A stretch of DNA of 64,000 nucleotides, from contig LFLA01000018.1 in the NCBI GenBank assembly GCA_001542995.1, forward strand, positions 161,501 to 225,500, written 5' to 3'. Position 1 is the first letter of the stretch. Each line of letters opens with the position of its first letter. Positions 18,266-28,015 of this stretch are shown in pieces. The DNA is from Nitrospina sp. LS_NOB. GTDB lineage: Bacteria; Nitrospinota; Nitrospinia; Nitrospinales; VA-1. The notes below the pieces were generated by a model. That model saw only the letters and a list, made by a program, of their open reading frames with translations, had not been told where the DNA came from and made no database searches. Position numbers and translations under genes: made by a program.

Positions 18266-18704
18266 ATGAATTATGACATTAATATTTTAATTGTCGAAGA
18301 TCTTTTAACGACCCGATTATTCTTGCGCCGGACCTTGAGGAAACTTGGCTATACGAATGTGGTCTTGAGTGAAGATGGAGAGGTGGCGTTGCAAGAACTC
18401 GAGCGAAAACCTTTTGATCTCATTATTTCTGACTGGCATATGCCCAAGATGGATGGTCTTGATTTTTTTTAAAGAGCTGAGCAAAAACCGAAAATGGAGT
18501 GAAATTCCCTTCTTATTGATCACTGCCGAAAAAGAGCGCGATAAAGTCATTGAGGCTGTGCAGGCGGGTATTAAAGATTATCTGGTAAAACCTGTTAAAC
18601 CGGAAAACCTAAGTGATAAAATTAAAGAAGTGGTTTTTGGGGGGGGCTGCCTGAACAGCTATCAAACACCCCCGGTCAAAACCACATCCTTCCTTGCTTT
18701 ATAA
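18266..18704 (+). pseudogene. CheY-like single-domain response regulator, frameshifted at a T8 run
   Basis: The first frame encodes 68 residues with acidic pair ED (11-12) and phosphoacceptor Asp56 in ISDWHMPKMDG, then meets TAA at 18470-18472. The T8 run at 18463-18470 causes this. With seven T the frame continues FFKELSKNR, LLITAE (conserved Thr) and LVKPVKP (conserved Lys), completing a receiver domain. A G8 run at 18639-18646 follows. With seven G the protein would stop at 18652-18654, a usual CheY length; as read it runs on to 18704, into the metK 3' end. This is either two homopolymer sequencing errors, a real pseudogene, or slippage. Confidence 0.8.
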
Positions 18705-19859
18705 TCCTGCATCCTTTTTGATGGCTTTGGCTTTATCTGTTTTCTCCCACGTGAAAGAACTTTCCTTTCTACCAAAATGTCCATAAGCCGCAGTTGACAG
18801 GTAACGGGGTTTTAAGAGATCCAGCGTTTTAACAATGCCCGCAGGCTTGAGGTTGAAATGGGACCGGACCAGGTCCTCCATGATATCCGGGTTGACGTTA
18901 TGGGTTCCAAAAGTTTCCACGCAAACTGAAACGGGGTCGGCAATCCCAATGGCGTAGGCAAGTTGAACTTCGCATCGGTGGACCACCTTGGCCGCAACCA
19001 GATTTTTAGCGATGTAGCGGGCCATATAGGCGGCGGAGCGGTCGACCTTGGACGGATCTTTTCCCGAAAAGGCACCTCCACCATGCCGGGCGAACCCGCC
19101 ATAGGTATCCACTATAATTTTTCTTCCCGTTAAACCGCAATCGCCGTGCGGGCCGCCAATGACAAAGCGTCCTGTTGGGTTGATATGGATTTTCATCTTT
19201 TTATGTTGCAGTTTTTTCGGGATGACTTTTTGAATTACAAGTTCCGTTATTTCGGAGCGTAATTGTTTGTTGGAGACGTCGGGATCATGCTGGGTTGAAA
19301 TGACGACCGTTTCAATGCTGACAGGTTTATTGTTCGCGTATCTGACCGAGACCTGAGATTTGCTGTCAGGTCTCAAATAGGGGAGTACTCCCTTTTTTCT
19401 CAATTCAGTAAGCTTACGCACCAGTTTATGGGAATACATAATGGGTGCTGGCATCAGTTCCGGAGTTTCATCACTGGCATAGCCGAACATCATTCCCTGG
19501 TCCCCGGCGCCTTGCTCGCGCTTGTCATCGTCTACCCCTTGGGCGATATCTTTGGATTGTTCGTCGAGTGCAACCATTACGCCGCAGGTTTCAAAATCAA
19601 AACCCATATCGGAGTGGGAGAACCCTATATTTTTTATGGTGTTCCTGACAATTTTAGGAATTTCCACATAACAGTCGGTCGAGATTTCTCCAGCAATTAC
19701 AGCGAAGCCAGTGGTGATCATCGTTTCACAAGCAACTCTTGCTTTGGGGTCCTGCTCTAATATCGCGTCCAGAATGGAATCGGAAACCTGATCCGCTATT
19801 TTGTCGGGATGTCCTTCCGATACAGATTCTGAGGTGAATAAATAATTTCCTGAGCTCAT
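18699..19859 (-). CDS. metK: S-adenosylmethionine synthetase
   Basis: 386 residues, full length. It makes SAM from methionine and ATP. The N-terminus has [19 protein letters not shown]. The signature [12 protein letters not shown] and the P-loop-like [16 protein letters not shown] are intact. AAGGAAG precedes the start. It follows ptsI by 72 bases on the same strand, and its end meets the response-regulator fragment tail to tail. Confidence 0.97.
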   Translation of the reverse strand: MSSGNYLFTSESVSEGHPDKIADQVSDSILDAILEQDPKARVACETMITTGFAVIAGEISTDCYVEIPKIVRNTIKNIGFSHSDMGFDFETCGVMVALDEQSKDIAQGVDDDKREQGAGDQGMMFGYASDETPELMPAPIMYSHKLVRKLTELRKKGVLPYLRPDSKSQVSVRYANNKPVSIETVVISTQHDPDVSNKQLRSEITELVIQKVIPKKLQHKKMKIHINPTGRFVIGGPHGDCGLTGRKIIVDTYGGFARHGGGAFSGKDPSKVDRSAAYMARYIAKNLVAAKVVHRCEVQLAYAIGIADPVSVCVETFGTHNVNPDIMEDLVRSHFNLKPAGIVKTLDLLKPRYLSTAAYGHFGRKESSFTWEKTDKAKAIKKDAGL

Positions 19860-19931
19860 TAAAAACTTCCTTATTTTGGGATGGTTAAAAATTAAATTTA
19901 GATAAATAGTTTATTTATTGTTTCAGTAATG

Positions 19932-21701
19932 TCAGGCGGGATTCAATTTCTCCTCAAAGCTGAGGTCCCGATCAAAATCTTCTGGAAATCGGATTCTCAT
20001 TGCATTGGTGATGAAGGATGTTATTTCGTCGGGGCAACTCATCTCCAAAACATCATCGGCTAATTGGCGTGCTTCTTCAAGCCGAATGGTGCGAATGATT
20101 TTTTTTACTTTTGGAACCGAATGAGGCTCCATGCTCAAATCATCAATTTTTCCCAAGCCTAATAACAGCATGGTTGCTATCGGGTCTCCCCCAAGCTCTC
20201 CACAAATGGAAACCTTTTTGCCAGCATTTTCTGCAGACTGCATAATATTTTTTAATGATCTTAACACGGAAGGATGAAAGGGCTGATACAGGTGCGCGAC
20301 GCTCTCATTGACTCGATCTACTGCCAGAAGATACTGGATTAAATCATTGGTGCCAATACTGATGAAGTCCACTTCTTTGAGAATATGATCAATGCAGATG
20401 GCCGCTGCCGGGGTTTCTATCATGGCGCCGACTTCTATTTCTTCATTAAATGGAATTTGCTCTTTCCGCAATTGGTTCTTTGCGTCCCCCAGAATCTTGT
20501 TGGCTTGAATAATTTCCGTTGTCGAAGAGATCATGGGATAAAGAATTTTCACATTTCCATATAAGCTCGCCCTTAATATGCCTTTTAACTGGTTTATAAA
20601 TAGCTGAGGTTGGGCGAGAGACAAGCGAATGCCTCTTAAGCCGAGGGCGGGATTGTCTTCATCGCTGCTTCTGGCATCGCTGAATTGTTTGTCCATTCCG
20701 ATATCCAGGGTGCGAATAACAACGGGCCGAGTGTCCATTTCCTGGACAACTTGTTTGAAATTTTCATAGAGTTCTCTTTCTCCCGGCAGGGTAGCTGCCG
20801 CCAAATAAAGGAACTCTGTGCGGTAAAGTCCTACGCCTTCGACCCCAAACTTATGCAAGCTTTTGACTTCCTGATTGGACTCGATATTGGCCAGCAGTTT
20901 AATATGGTGTCCGTCGAGTGTTTCTGCCGGTTGATGGATATTGGCCAATAACCTTTCTTCGTATTTGCGGTAGTTCTCTTTTTTCTTTGAGTACTGTTGT
21001 ATCGTTTCACTGGAGGGGCTGATGATGACCTCGCCATCAATGCCGTCAACAATGATCTGATCCCCTGAGTTTATTTTTGAAGTGATCTCTTTAACTCCGG
21101 TGATAGCAGGGATTCCCAGCGCAGCGGCAAATATGCCCACATGGGATGTCTTCCCTCCCGCCTCGGTGACCAGACCTTTGACGAAGGTTTTGGGCATCAT
21201 TATGGTGTCGGAGGGACTCAGGGAATGGGTTGCAATAATAACTGGCTCCTGAATATCAGACAGGGATTCCTGGGAATGGCCAATGAGGTTCTTTAGAATA
21301 GTCTGAACCAGCAGGTCGAGGTCGTCTTTTTTACCCTTCAAATAGTCATCGTTGATATTGTCAAACAGTTTTAAAAAATTATTTAAAGTTTGGGTGAGGG
21401 CCCATTCTGCATTGGTTTTATATTTTTTGATATTTTCAATGGTATCGTTAACCAGGATGTCATCATCCAGAAGCAGGGTGTAGGTATCCAAAATAACCGC
21501 ATATTTATCGGCAATTTTTTCAGCGCGCTTTTTTATTTCTGCCATTTGGAGCTTGGTTTTTTCAATGGCTTCGCGAAAGCGCTCAACCTCTTTTTCTGCT
21601 TCAAGTTCGCTGACCTGGTGCTTGATGATGCAGAACTTGGTTGAATCAAGCAGGTACGCTTTTCCGATTGCAACACCTTTTGATACGGCGATACCTTTCA
21701 T
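19932..21701 (-). CDS. ptsI: Phosphoenolpyruvate-protein phosphotransferase, PTS enzyme I
   Basis: 589 residues from ATG 21701 (a TTG two codons upstream is also possible). The phosphohistidine motif is GGKTSHVGIFAAALGIPA. The PEP-binding half has EFLYL, DIGMDKQ, GLRGIRLSL and GTNDLIQYLLAVDR. No N-terminal GAF domain is present, so this is ordinary EI rather than PtsP. The gene starts 6 bases after ptsN. No HPr gene or sugar permease is in the window, which suggests a regulatory PTS fed by an HPr encoded elsewhere. Confidence 0.95.
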   Translation of the reverse strand: MKGIAVSKGVAIGKAYLLDSTKFCIIKHQVSELEAEKEVERFREAIEKTKLQMAEIKKRAEKIADKYAVILDTYTLLLDDDILVNDTIENIKKYKTNAEWALTQTLNNFLKLFDNINDDYLKGKKDDLDLLVQTILKNLIGHSQESLSDIQEPVIIATHSLSPSDTIMMPKTFVKGLVTEAGGKTSHVGIFAAALGIPAITGVKEITSKINSGDQIIVDGIDGEVIISPSSETIQQYSKKKENYRKYEERLLANIHQPAETLDGHHIKLLANIESNQEVKSLHKFGVEGVGLYRTEFLYLAAATLPGERELYENFKQVVQEMDTRPVVIRTLDIGMDKQFSDARSSDEDNPALGLRGIRLSLAQPQLFINQLKGILRASLYGNVKILYPMISSTTEIIQANKILGDAKNQLRKEQIPFNEEIEVGAMIETPAAAICIDHILKEVDFISIGTNDLIQYLLAVDRVNESVAHLYQPFHPSVLRSLKNIMQSAENAGKKVSICGELGGDPIATMLLLGLGKIDDLSMEPHSVPKVKKIIRTIRLEEARQLADDVLEMSCPDEITSFITNAMRIRFPEDFDRDLSFEEKLNPA

Positions 21702-21707
21702 GGCCAA

Positions 21708-22172
21708 TTAAATAAACTTTGAGTCTTCTTCAAGAAGAAGTGAATAGATTTGATTTGCGTCCTGTAGCTTTAGAATACCATCGCGCAAATTCTGGTTTTT
21801 AAAAATCCTTGATATGCGAGCCAGCGCTTTTAAATGTTGCCCTGTGGAATTAGAGGGGGCGATAACCATGCATACAAAATGAACAGGCTTTTGGTCAAGG
21901 GATTCAAAATCCACCCCATTTAATGAACGTGCAAAGACCGTAATGATTTGGGAAAGTTCATCGGATTTTCCGTGTGGAATAGCCACATTTTCACCAATTC
22001 CCGTGCTTCCCAGTTTTTCCCTCTCCATCAAGGTATTGAGCAAGGTCTCCTTGTCCTTGATAAGGCCCTGCTCTTGCAAGAAATCGGTGATTTCCCGGAG
22101 GACTTCTTCCTTATTGGTTCCAGCCAAATTGGCAATGATGGAACCCTTTTTTAAAATATCGTCAATTTTCAT
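21708..22172 (-). CDS. ptsN: Nitrogen-type PTS IIA protein (EIIA-Ntr)
   Basis: 154 residues, PTS_EIIA_2 fold, with the phosphorylated His67 in NVAIPHGKS. In other bacteria it relays EI phosphorylation to control potassium transport, sigma-54 genes or the envelope response. It has no membrane-domain partner here. It sits 32 bases after hpf and directly before ptsI, in the rpoN-hpf-ptsN order common in proteobacteria. Confidence 0.93.
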   Translation of the reverse strand: MKIDDILKKGSIIANLAGTNKEEVLREITDFLQEQGLIKDKETLLNTLMEREKLGSTGIGENVAIPHGKSDELSQIITVFARSLNGVDFESLDQKPVHFVCMVIAPSNSTGQHLKALARISRIFKNQNLRDGILKLQDANQIYSLLLEEDSKFI

Positions 22173-22204
22173 TTTAATGGGAGCAAGTTATGGATAATGT
22201 CGGT

Positions 22205-22534
22205 TCAGTCCTGATTTTTCAGTTTGGACTGCGAGCCTTTTTTGTTTCTAAGTGCCTGGGCTTTTTCCTTGTGTTTTCTTAATTGCTTTTCCATTTTTGT
22301 CAGAGCATTATCCATCGAAGCATAGAGGTCGTTGGTCTCCTCCGTGCTGTGTACCGTAAACCCCTTTGTTTTTACGGTGACCTCCGCAAAATGCCGGTGC
22401 TTTTCTACAGACAGTGCCACGTGGACGTCTGCTTTCCCGCCCAGTTCGTTGATGGTCTTATCCATTTTGTTTTGCAAGTGCTCCCGGATGCCATCCGTGA
22501 TTTCAATGTTTCGTCCAGCTACAGTCAGTTTCAT
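22205..22534 (-). CDS. hpf: Ribosome hibernation-promoting factor (HPF/RaiA family, short form)
   Basis: 109 residues from ATG 22534, preceded by GGAGAGATCA. The N-terminal HPF fold is MKLTVAGRNIEITDGIREHL, then VEKHRHFAEVTVKTKG and DLYASMDNALTKMEKQLRKH. The basic tail is short, so it is a short-form factor without the dimerising domain of long HPF. It inactivates ribosomes under starvation. It lies immediately downstream of rpoN. Confidence 0.93.
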   Translation of the reverse strand: MKLTVAGRNIEITDGIREHLQNKMDKTINELGGKADVHVALSVEKHRHFAEVTVKTKGFTVHSTEETNDLYASMDNALTKMEKQLRKHKEKAQALRNKKGSQSKLKNQD

Positions 22535-22627
22535 TGATCTCTCCAAGATCTCTCCAAAAAAAACGTCAACAGCGTATGATGATTAAAGCACGCTAAAGGT
22601 GCATAAATTACTAAAAGGCAGGGGAAA

Positions 22628-24058
22628 TTAAAACAACTTTTTTCTCTTGCTCGCAGGTGGGATATTCAGCTCTTTTCGGTATTTGGCGATTGTCCTTCTC
22701 GCTATTTTAGCATTTTTTCTCATTAATGCCTCCACCATTTGGTCATCTGTCAATGGATTATTTTTGTCTTCCTCGTTGACAATTTCTTTGATCATGTTTT
22801 TTACACGGATGGAGGACATGGAGCTTCCCATATAGGACTTGATGCCGCTATGGAAAAAGAATTTCAGCTCAAAAACTCCCTGCGGTGTATCTATATATTT
22901 GTTAGTGGTAATTCTGCTTACCGTCGATTCATGCATTTCAATATCCCTAGCCACATCTTTTAGAACCATGGGCTGTAAATAGGACAAGCCATCGTCCAAA
23001 AAATTCTTTTGCAGTTTTACGATACTTTTTCCAACCTTGTAAATGGTTTGTCTTCTCTGGGCGATGCTTTTAATCAGCCACAAAGCAGATCGGTATTTGT
23101 CTTCCAGATATTCTTTGGTTTGCCCTTCCTTAGTGGTTTTTAATAGGTTGTGATAATAAGAGCTGATCCTCAGGTTAGGAACCCCTTCATCGTTCAAGGC
23201 CACATCGTAACCCTTATCCGTTTTTACTACCACAAGGTCGGGAATCACATAATCGATCCCTTCGGAACTGAATAAAAGGCCTGGTTTCGGACAAAAACCC
23301 TTGATGATTTCTAAGGCTCCTAAAACTTCTTCTAAATCAATTTTTAATTCAGAGGCAACCTTTTGCAGGAACCTGTCCTCAAGTCGCTCGAGATAATTTT
23401 CAATAAGCACTTCGACGTAGGCATTTTTGTCGGAAAGGGCAAGGGCTTGAATCATCAGGCATTCTTTCAAGGATCGGGCGGCAACCCCAGTAGGTTCAAA
23501 GGTTTGTATGATTTTTAAAACCCTCAGTACACTTTCTTCATTGGATTGGCTGATGCCAGCAATTTCCTGCAGGTCCGCGCAAAGGTACCCATCGTTCTGA
23601 ATGTTGCCGATAATGCAGGAGCCAATAAACTTATCTTCTTCAGAGTCAACGGACAAATCCAGTTGCCACATGAGGTGGTCTGCCAAAGTAGCTTCTTTTT
23701 TGTAGGTGGCCTCAATAGAAGGTTTTTCGGCATAGCTTTCGATCGACATCCCCCGGTCAATGTTGTCTTGGAAATAATTATCCCAGTCGATTTCCTGTTC
23801 CTGAGAGCTTGTATCCTGTTCCGTGTCGGAGGTGGTGGATTCTTCAGTCGGTTGTTCTTCTTTCTGGCTATCTTCCTGCTCGTTTTCGTCTTCAAGTAAT
23901 TCTTCCAGGACCGGATTTTCTATGATTTCCTGTCTTACTAATTGGGCGAGTTCCAGGCGTGCCAATAGCAGGAGCTTGATGGCCTGTTGAAGCATGGGGG
24001 TCATGACCAGCTTCTGGCTCATCTTCAGGTTCAAACTCATTTTCATTTCCATTGCCAT
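22628..24058 (-). CDS. rpoN: RNA polymerase sigma-54 factor
   Basis: 476 residues. The N-terminal activator-responding region is glutamine/leucine-rich (QKLVMTPMLQQAIKLLLLAR). An acidic linker follows at about 55-110. The core-binding and HTH domains lead to the C-terminal RpoN box ARRTIAKYRKELNIP, which contacts the -24 element. GGGAG lies upstream of the ATG. It sits between lptB and hpf, a widely conserved order. The activator at 47139 would work with it. Confidence 0.96.
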   Translation of the reverse strand: MAMEMKMSLNLKMSQKLVMTPMLQQAIKLLLLARLELAQLVRQEIIENPVLEELLEDENEQEDSQKEEQPTEESTTSDTEQDTSSQEQEIDWDNYFQDNIDRGMSIESYAEKPSIEATYKKEATLADHLMWQLDLSVDSEEDKFIGSCIIGNIQNDGYLCADLQEIAGISQSNEESVLRVLKIIQTFEPTGVAARSLKECLMIQALALSDKNAYVEVLIENYLERLEDRFLQKVASELKIDLEEVLGALEIIKGFCPKPGLLFSSEGIDYVIPDLVVVKTDKGYDVALNDEGVPNLRISSYYHNLLKTTKEGQTKEYLEDKYRSALWLIKSIAQRRQTIYKVGKSIVKLQKNFLDDGLSYLQPMVLKDVARDIEMHESTVSRITTNKYIDTPQGVFELKFFFHSGIKSYMGSSMSSIRVKNMIKEIVNEEDKNNPLTDDQMVEALMRKNAKIARRTIAKYRKELNIPPASKRKKLF

Positions 24059-24075
24059 ATATGTTTACTCCCGGC

Positions 24076-24798
24076 TCAAAATGAAAACTGGTTGCCCAGA
24101 TAAATCTGTTTCACTTTTTCATCCTGGGCAACATCCATCGGTTTACCTGACGCGATGATTTTGCCCTCGTTGATAATGTAGGCACGATCGGTAATGCTTA
24201 AAGTTTCCCGCACATTGTGATCGGTGATCAAAACTCCAATACCCTTTTTTTTCAACTGCGATATTATGGATTGAATATCCGCCACGGCGATAGGGTCGAT
24301 GCCTGCAAAGGGTTCGTCCAAGAGAATAAACACTGGAGACGTTGCCAAAGCTCGACTGATCTCCACCCGTCTTCGTTCTCCACCTGAAAGCGAATAAGCT
24401 TTGGAATCTTTTATGTGGAGGATGTTGAGTTCCCGAAGCAACGCACGGGCCTTTTTTTTGCGGTCAAAACTTGAGAGCTTCTGAGATTCCAGTACCGCGA
24501 TGATATTCTCTTCCACTGTCAATTTTCTGAACACCGAAGGCTCCTGCGGTAAATAACTCACCCCTTTTTTGGCGCGCTGATGCATGGGAAAACAGGTGAC
24601 GTCCTCATCATTTAATAAAACTTTACCGTTATCTGGGCGAGTTAGCCCCACAACCATGTAAAAAGTAGTGGTTTTGCCAGCGCCGTTTGGACCCAGGAGG
24701 CTGACAATTTCGCCTTGATTGACTTCAATACTTACATTATTGACTACTTTTCGAGTCCGATATGACTTGACAAGGTTTTCAGTTCTCAGGCCAGCCAC
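24076..24798 (-). CDS. lptB: LPS export ABC transporter ATP-binding protein LptB
   Basis: 240 residues from a GTG. Walker A is GPNGAGKTT, the Q-loop region reads [18 protein letters not shown] (an LptB hallmark), then signature [15 protein letters not shown] and Walker [14 protein letters not shown]. It powers LPS extraction from the inner membrane with LptFG, which are not in this window. It lies between lptA and rpoN. Confidence 0.96.
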   Translation of the reverse strand: MAGLRTENLVKSYRTRKVVNNVSIEVNQGEIVSLLGPNGAGKTTTFYMVVGLTRPDNGKVLLNDEDVTCFPMHQRAKKGVSYLPQEPSVFRKLTVEENIIAVLESQKLSSFDRKKKARALLRELNILHIKDSKAYSLSGGERRRVEISRALATSPVFILLDEPFAGIDPIAVADIQSIISQLKKKGIGVLITDHNVRETLSITDRAYIINEGKIIASGKPMDVAQDEKVKQIYLGNQFSF

Positions 24799-24834
24799 TT
24801 TTTTATTTGGGAGAGGAAAGTTGGTTTTTATTAG

Positions 24835-25368
24835 TTAGCTTAGACTTTTTTTTTTCGGGGTTTTCTTTGTTTCCTCATCTTTTGGATAAATCTTCATGTG
24901 CACTCTTTCATTGACCACAAACCGGTCTTTATCCAAAAGAAAAATCATTTCCCGACCTTCAATCATATTTCCATCTTCCCATGCGGTGGCCTTGGGAGTA
25001 CCCGTCAAAATGATTTTTTGCAATTTATCCAAATAGATCGCCCGGTCTCCCATAGCTCTTTTCCCCCCCCAGGTAATAAAAACATTTCCGATGGCTACAA
25101 TTTCATCCGTTTCTTTTTTGTCTGCGGAATTGTAGACCTCCAGGATGTCAGAGGTGATTTTCAAGTCACCCTTGTAACTCACGACATTCCCGGAAAATAT
25201 GATTTTTACTCCCCCATCTTCATACCGCATTCGGTCGGAGGTTATCTCTAAAGGCTCCTTGTCCTGCTTGGATTTTTGCGAGCTCTGGCTTTGAGCCACG
25301 TTAGGTATAGCCATCAATACCCAGGTGACAAGAAAAATAAGTCCGGTTTCTATGCTTTTATTCTTCAT
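24835..25368 (-). CDS. lptA: LPS transport periplasmic protein LptA
   Basis: 177 residues with a signal peptide (about 1-27) and an OstA/LptA beta-jellyroll (EPLEITSDRMRYEDGG, FSGNVVSYKGDLKITSD, IYLDKLQKIILTG). It bridges LPS from the inner to the outer membrane. The C-terminus is lysine-rich. A run of eight C on the plus strand at 25063-25070 falls in the reading frame without disrupting it. It starts 16 bases after lptC ends. Confidence 0.92.
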   Translation of the reverse strand: MKNKSIETGLIFLVTWVLMAIPNVAQSQSSQKSKQDKEPLEITSDRMRYEDGGVKIIFSGNVVSYKGDLKITSDILEVYNSADKKETDEIVAIGNVFITWGGKRAMGDRAIYLDKLQKIILTGTPKATAWEDGNMIEGREMIFLLDKDRFVVNERVHMKIYPKDEETKKTPKKKSLS

Positions 25369-25384
25369 GCAGTTCCATTTGTTA

Positions 25385-25810
25385 TCAGTTGCTTTTCTCG
25401 GAATTGATACTCAGCCTTTGCTTTAATCCTTCTGCGGAGCCCACAAGTTTTACATTACCGTCAAGAGTCACATCATCGGTTTTGCTTTTATAGATACCAA
25501 AATCGGCGGAAATGGTGTATTGCCTGTTTTCTCCCTTGTGGAGAATCATTTCCACATTCTGTAACTTTGTCAAATTTTGCCGATTGTCGATTTGCGCTAA
25601 ATCTGCTTTGAGTTCCCACTCCTTAACCCCTTTATTTTCGTGGATTATCTTGAAATTCTCAATTTCGACATCGACTCCTTTTTCCATCACCTTGATTTTG
25701 ATGTTCTCCATTTCAACAGAAGTACCCAAGGTTTTGAAAAAGTAAAACCCTGCCATTCCAATTACGCTGAAGGCCACTAATAGTAAAGCTCTCCTGACCG
25801 TATTAATCAT
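25385..25810 (-). CDS. lptC: LPS export protein LptC
   Basis: 141 residues, one N-terminal membrane anchor (about 8-27), then a jellyroll with KEWELKADLAQIDN and FGIYKSKTDDVTLDGNVKL, typical of LptC. It docks LptA to the inner-membrane transporter. It heads the lptC-lptA-lptB-rpoN-hpf-ptsN-ptsI run. The AT-rich 76 bases upstream (25811-25886) probably hold its promoter. Confidence 0.88.
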   Translation of the reverse strand: MINTVRRALLLVAFSVIGMAGFYFFKTLGTSVEMENIKIKVMEKGVDVEIENFKIIHENKGVKEWELKADLAQIDNRQNLTKLQNVEMILHKGENRQYTISADFGIYKSKTDDVTLDGNVKLVGSAEGLKQRLSINSEKSN

Positions 25811-25886
25811 TTAAATGTTTAATTTATAATACATTAAAATTTTATGCAAATGGCATACCATAAGCCAATCATGGCATAGCGGGTCT

Positions 25887-26369
25887 TTAAAGTAAAGTGA
25901 AAACAGGGGAGGATCGGGGTTCCGGAAAAAAGGAATGGAAGGTGAATTCACGTTCGGAGTCGCTGATAATTTTTATATTAATTTCTATTCGATCCTGGAT
26001 GTTCAGGATGAGACTTTCAGGGTTTTTGGGCGAGCGTAGTTTTTCTGCCCATTCAATGACGGTGACTCCCTGGTTAAATAAAATTTCCTCAAGGCCCAGA
26101 GAATAGATTTCTTCCTGGTTCTCGATCCGGTATAGATCGATATGGTAAATAGGAAGTCGGCCCAGGTATTCGTTAATCAGTGTGAAGGTTGGACTGCGAA
26201 TATAGGAACCCTTGTCCAGTTCCAAACCGTAACAGATTCCCTGGGTCAGGTGGGTTTTGCCTGCGCCGAGGTCTCCAAATAGAAGAACAATGTCACCGGC
26301 GATCAATGAGCTGCCGAGAGATTTTCCCAATTGTAGAGTTTCTTCAGGACTGTGGGATATTTTTTTCAT
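25887..26369 (-). CDS. tsaE: tRNA N6-threonylcarbamoyladenosine biosynthesis ATPase TsaE
   Basis: 160 residues from ATG 26369, which matches the family N-terminus (MKKISHSPEETLQLGKSLG). The frame is open to an ATG at 26414 that overlaps nnr and has a GGAG upstream, so a longer form cannot be excluded. P-loop GDLGAGKTHL, then SPTFTLINEY, YHIDLYR and VIEWAEK are all present. It works with TsaB and TsaD in t6A formation. It follows nnr closely. Confidence 0.93.
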   Translation of the reverse strand: MKKISHSPEETLQLGKSLGSSLIAGDIVLLFGDLGAGKTHLTQGICYGLELDKGSYIRSPTFTLINEYLGRLPIYHIDLYRIENQEEIYSLGLEEILFNQGVTVIEWAEKLRSPKNPESLILNIQDRIEINIKIISDSEREFTFHSFFPEPRSSPVFTLL

Positions 26370-26377
26370 TTTTGATA

Positions 26378-27922
26378 TCAGGGAAGTATGCGTTTCAGGG
26401 TTTCCGGCAAGCATCTTAATAAATCTCCCGCGATCAAAGTGGTTTGGCTTTCACTTTCGGCAAAATAATCTCCTGCCTCGCCGTGTATATAAGCTCCAGC
26501 AATGGAAGCCTGTGCGGTGGAAAAACCCTGAGCCATTAACCCTGCAATGATTCCGGTCAAAACGTCTCCCGACCCACCGGTCGCCATGCCAGCATTGCCT
26601 GTGGGATTGATGACCAGTGATCCATCGGCCAATGCAATCAGGCTTGGAGAACCTTTTAAGATCAGGGTCAAGGAATGATTGCTGGAAAATTTAGAGGCCG
26701 TGGTAATACGGTTTTTTTGAATTTCTTCCGTTGGCATTCCAGTTAAACGGGACATTTCTTTCGGATGTGGGGTGAGAACGGTTTCGGGTTTCAACTTTTC
26801 CAGCCAATCCTTATGCAACGATAACGCGTTTAGAGCATCCGCATCCAGCACTAGCGGGCACTGAATCTGCGGCAGTATCTCACCGATCAAAGCAACCGTT
26901 TCCGGATCGGTGGAGATTCCTGGTCCAACAGCTACTGCAGACTTACCCTCGAGAAGATTCAGAATGGATTCTTTTGCCTTCAAGGATAATGTGCCGCTGG
27001 TGGTTTCAGGTAGTGGGACGGTCATCACTTCCATAGGATGAACCGCCTTCTGGCTGGAGTCTGGAAGCGCGAGTGTGCATAAACCGGCTCCGGCCCGTAG
27101 AACAGCGAGAGCCGTCAACCCTGCGGCACCGCTTTTGCCTCTCGACCCGGCAAGCACCAGAACATGACCATAATCGCCTTTGTGGGAATTGGGGTTGCGT
27201 TTTTGGAAATAAGATTTTATGTCCTTCTCTTCGGACTGATGAACCTGGATATTCTGACTTTCACAGGCCTTTGCCGGGATTCCAATATCAATGAGCCTGA
27301 TTTCTTTCATGACCCCAGCTGACGGGTGGAGCAAATGGCTTTGCTTGTAGTAGGCGAGGGCAAGGGTCAGGTCAGATTTGACATGCGGTCCCATTAACTG
27401 GCCGCTATCGGAGTCCACTCCAGAATTGATATCCACCGAGACCACAAACTTTTCAAACTGGTTGATTTTATCGATGACTTTTTCCATGAATCCCGAGACA
27501 GGTTTGTTTAAACCGGTCCCGAACACAGCATCAATGATGATATCGCAATGGCGTAGTTTATGATCATGGCGGTTCAAATGTTTAGAGCCTAGTTCATCAA
27601 CCTGGATGCCGATATTTCGGGCGGAGTTGGCGTTGATTCCAGCATCTCCTTTAAGTTCCGACAATTTTCCGGCCGAGAGGACCGTCACTTCAGAACCCAG
27701 GTTGGCCAGATGCCGGGCAATGACGAATCCATCTCCCCCGTTATTGCCCATGCCGCAAAATATGAATATCTTTTTTTGATGCAGATCGGGAAAACGCTTT
27801 TGCAGTTCATGGACAACCCCAATACCGGCGTTTTCCATGAGGGTGATACCGGGAATGGCAAATCCATCAATCGCCTGCCGGTCGATGGCCTGCATCTGTT
27901 CTGCTGTAACAACAGGGAACAA
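26378..27922 (-). CDS. nnr: Bifunctional NAD(P)H-hydrate repair enzyme (epimerase plus dehydratase)
   Basis: 514 residues. Start TTG 27922 is supported by TAGGAG upstream and by homology-like residues before the first ATG (27895). The N-terminal YjeF_N epimerase domain (about 1-215) has GNNGGDGFVIARHL and DAVFGTGL. The C-terminal ribokinase-like dehydratase domain (about 225-510) has LDADALNAL, LTPHPKEMSRL and GSGDVLTGIIAGL. It restores hydrated NADH and NADPH. The nnr-tsaE pairing is common. Confidence 0.95.
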   Translation of the reverse strand: MFPVVTAEQMQAIDRQAIDGFAIPGITLMENAGIGVVHELQKRFPDLHQKKIFIFCGMGNNGGDGFVIARHLANLGSEVTVLSAGKLSELKGDAGINANSARNIGIQVDELGSKHLNRHDHKLRHCDIIIDAVFGTGLNKPVSGFMEKVIDKINQFEKFVVSVDINSGVDSDSGQLMGPHVKSDLTLALAYYKQSHLLHPSAGVMKEIRLIDIGIPAKACESQNIQVHQSEEKDIKSYFQKRNPNSHKGDYGHVLVLAGSRGKSGAAGLTALAVLRAGAGLCTLALPDSSQKAVHPMEVMTVPLPETTSGTLSLKAKESILNLLEGKSAVAVGPGISTDPETVALIGEILPQIQCPLVLDADALNALSLHKDWLEKLKPETVLTPHPKEMSRLTGMPTEEIQKNRITTASKFSSNHSLTLILKGSPSLIALADGSLVINPTGNAGMATGGSGDVLTGIIAGLMAQGFSTAQASIAGAYIHGEAGDYFAESESQTTLIAGDLLRCLPETLKRILP

Positions 27923-28015
27923 CGAATTTCTCCTAATTCAGCAAGTCTAATAAAATGTTTTTATCTCTATCAATATTAGTTTATATTTTCCAATTAAAAT
28001 GAAAAGGGAAAACTC

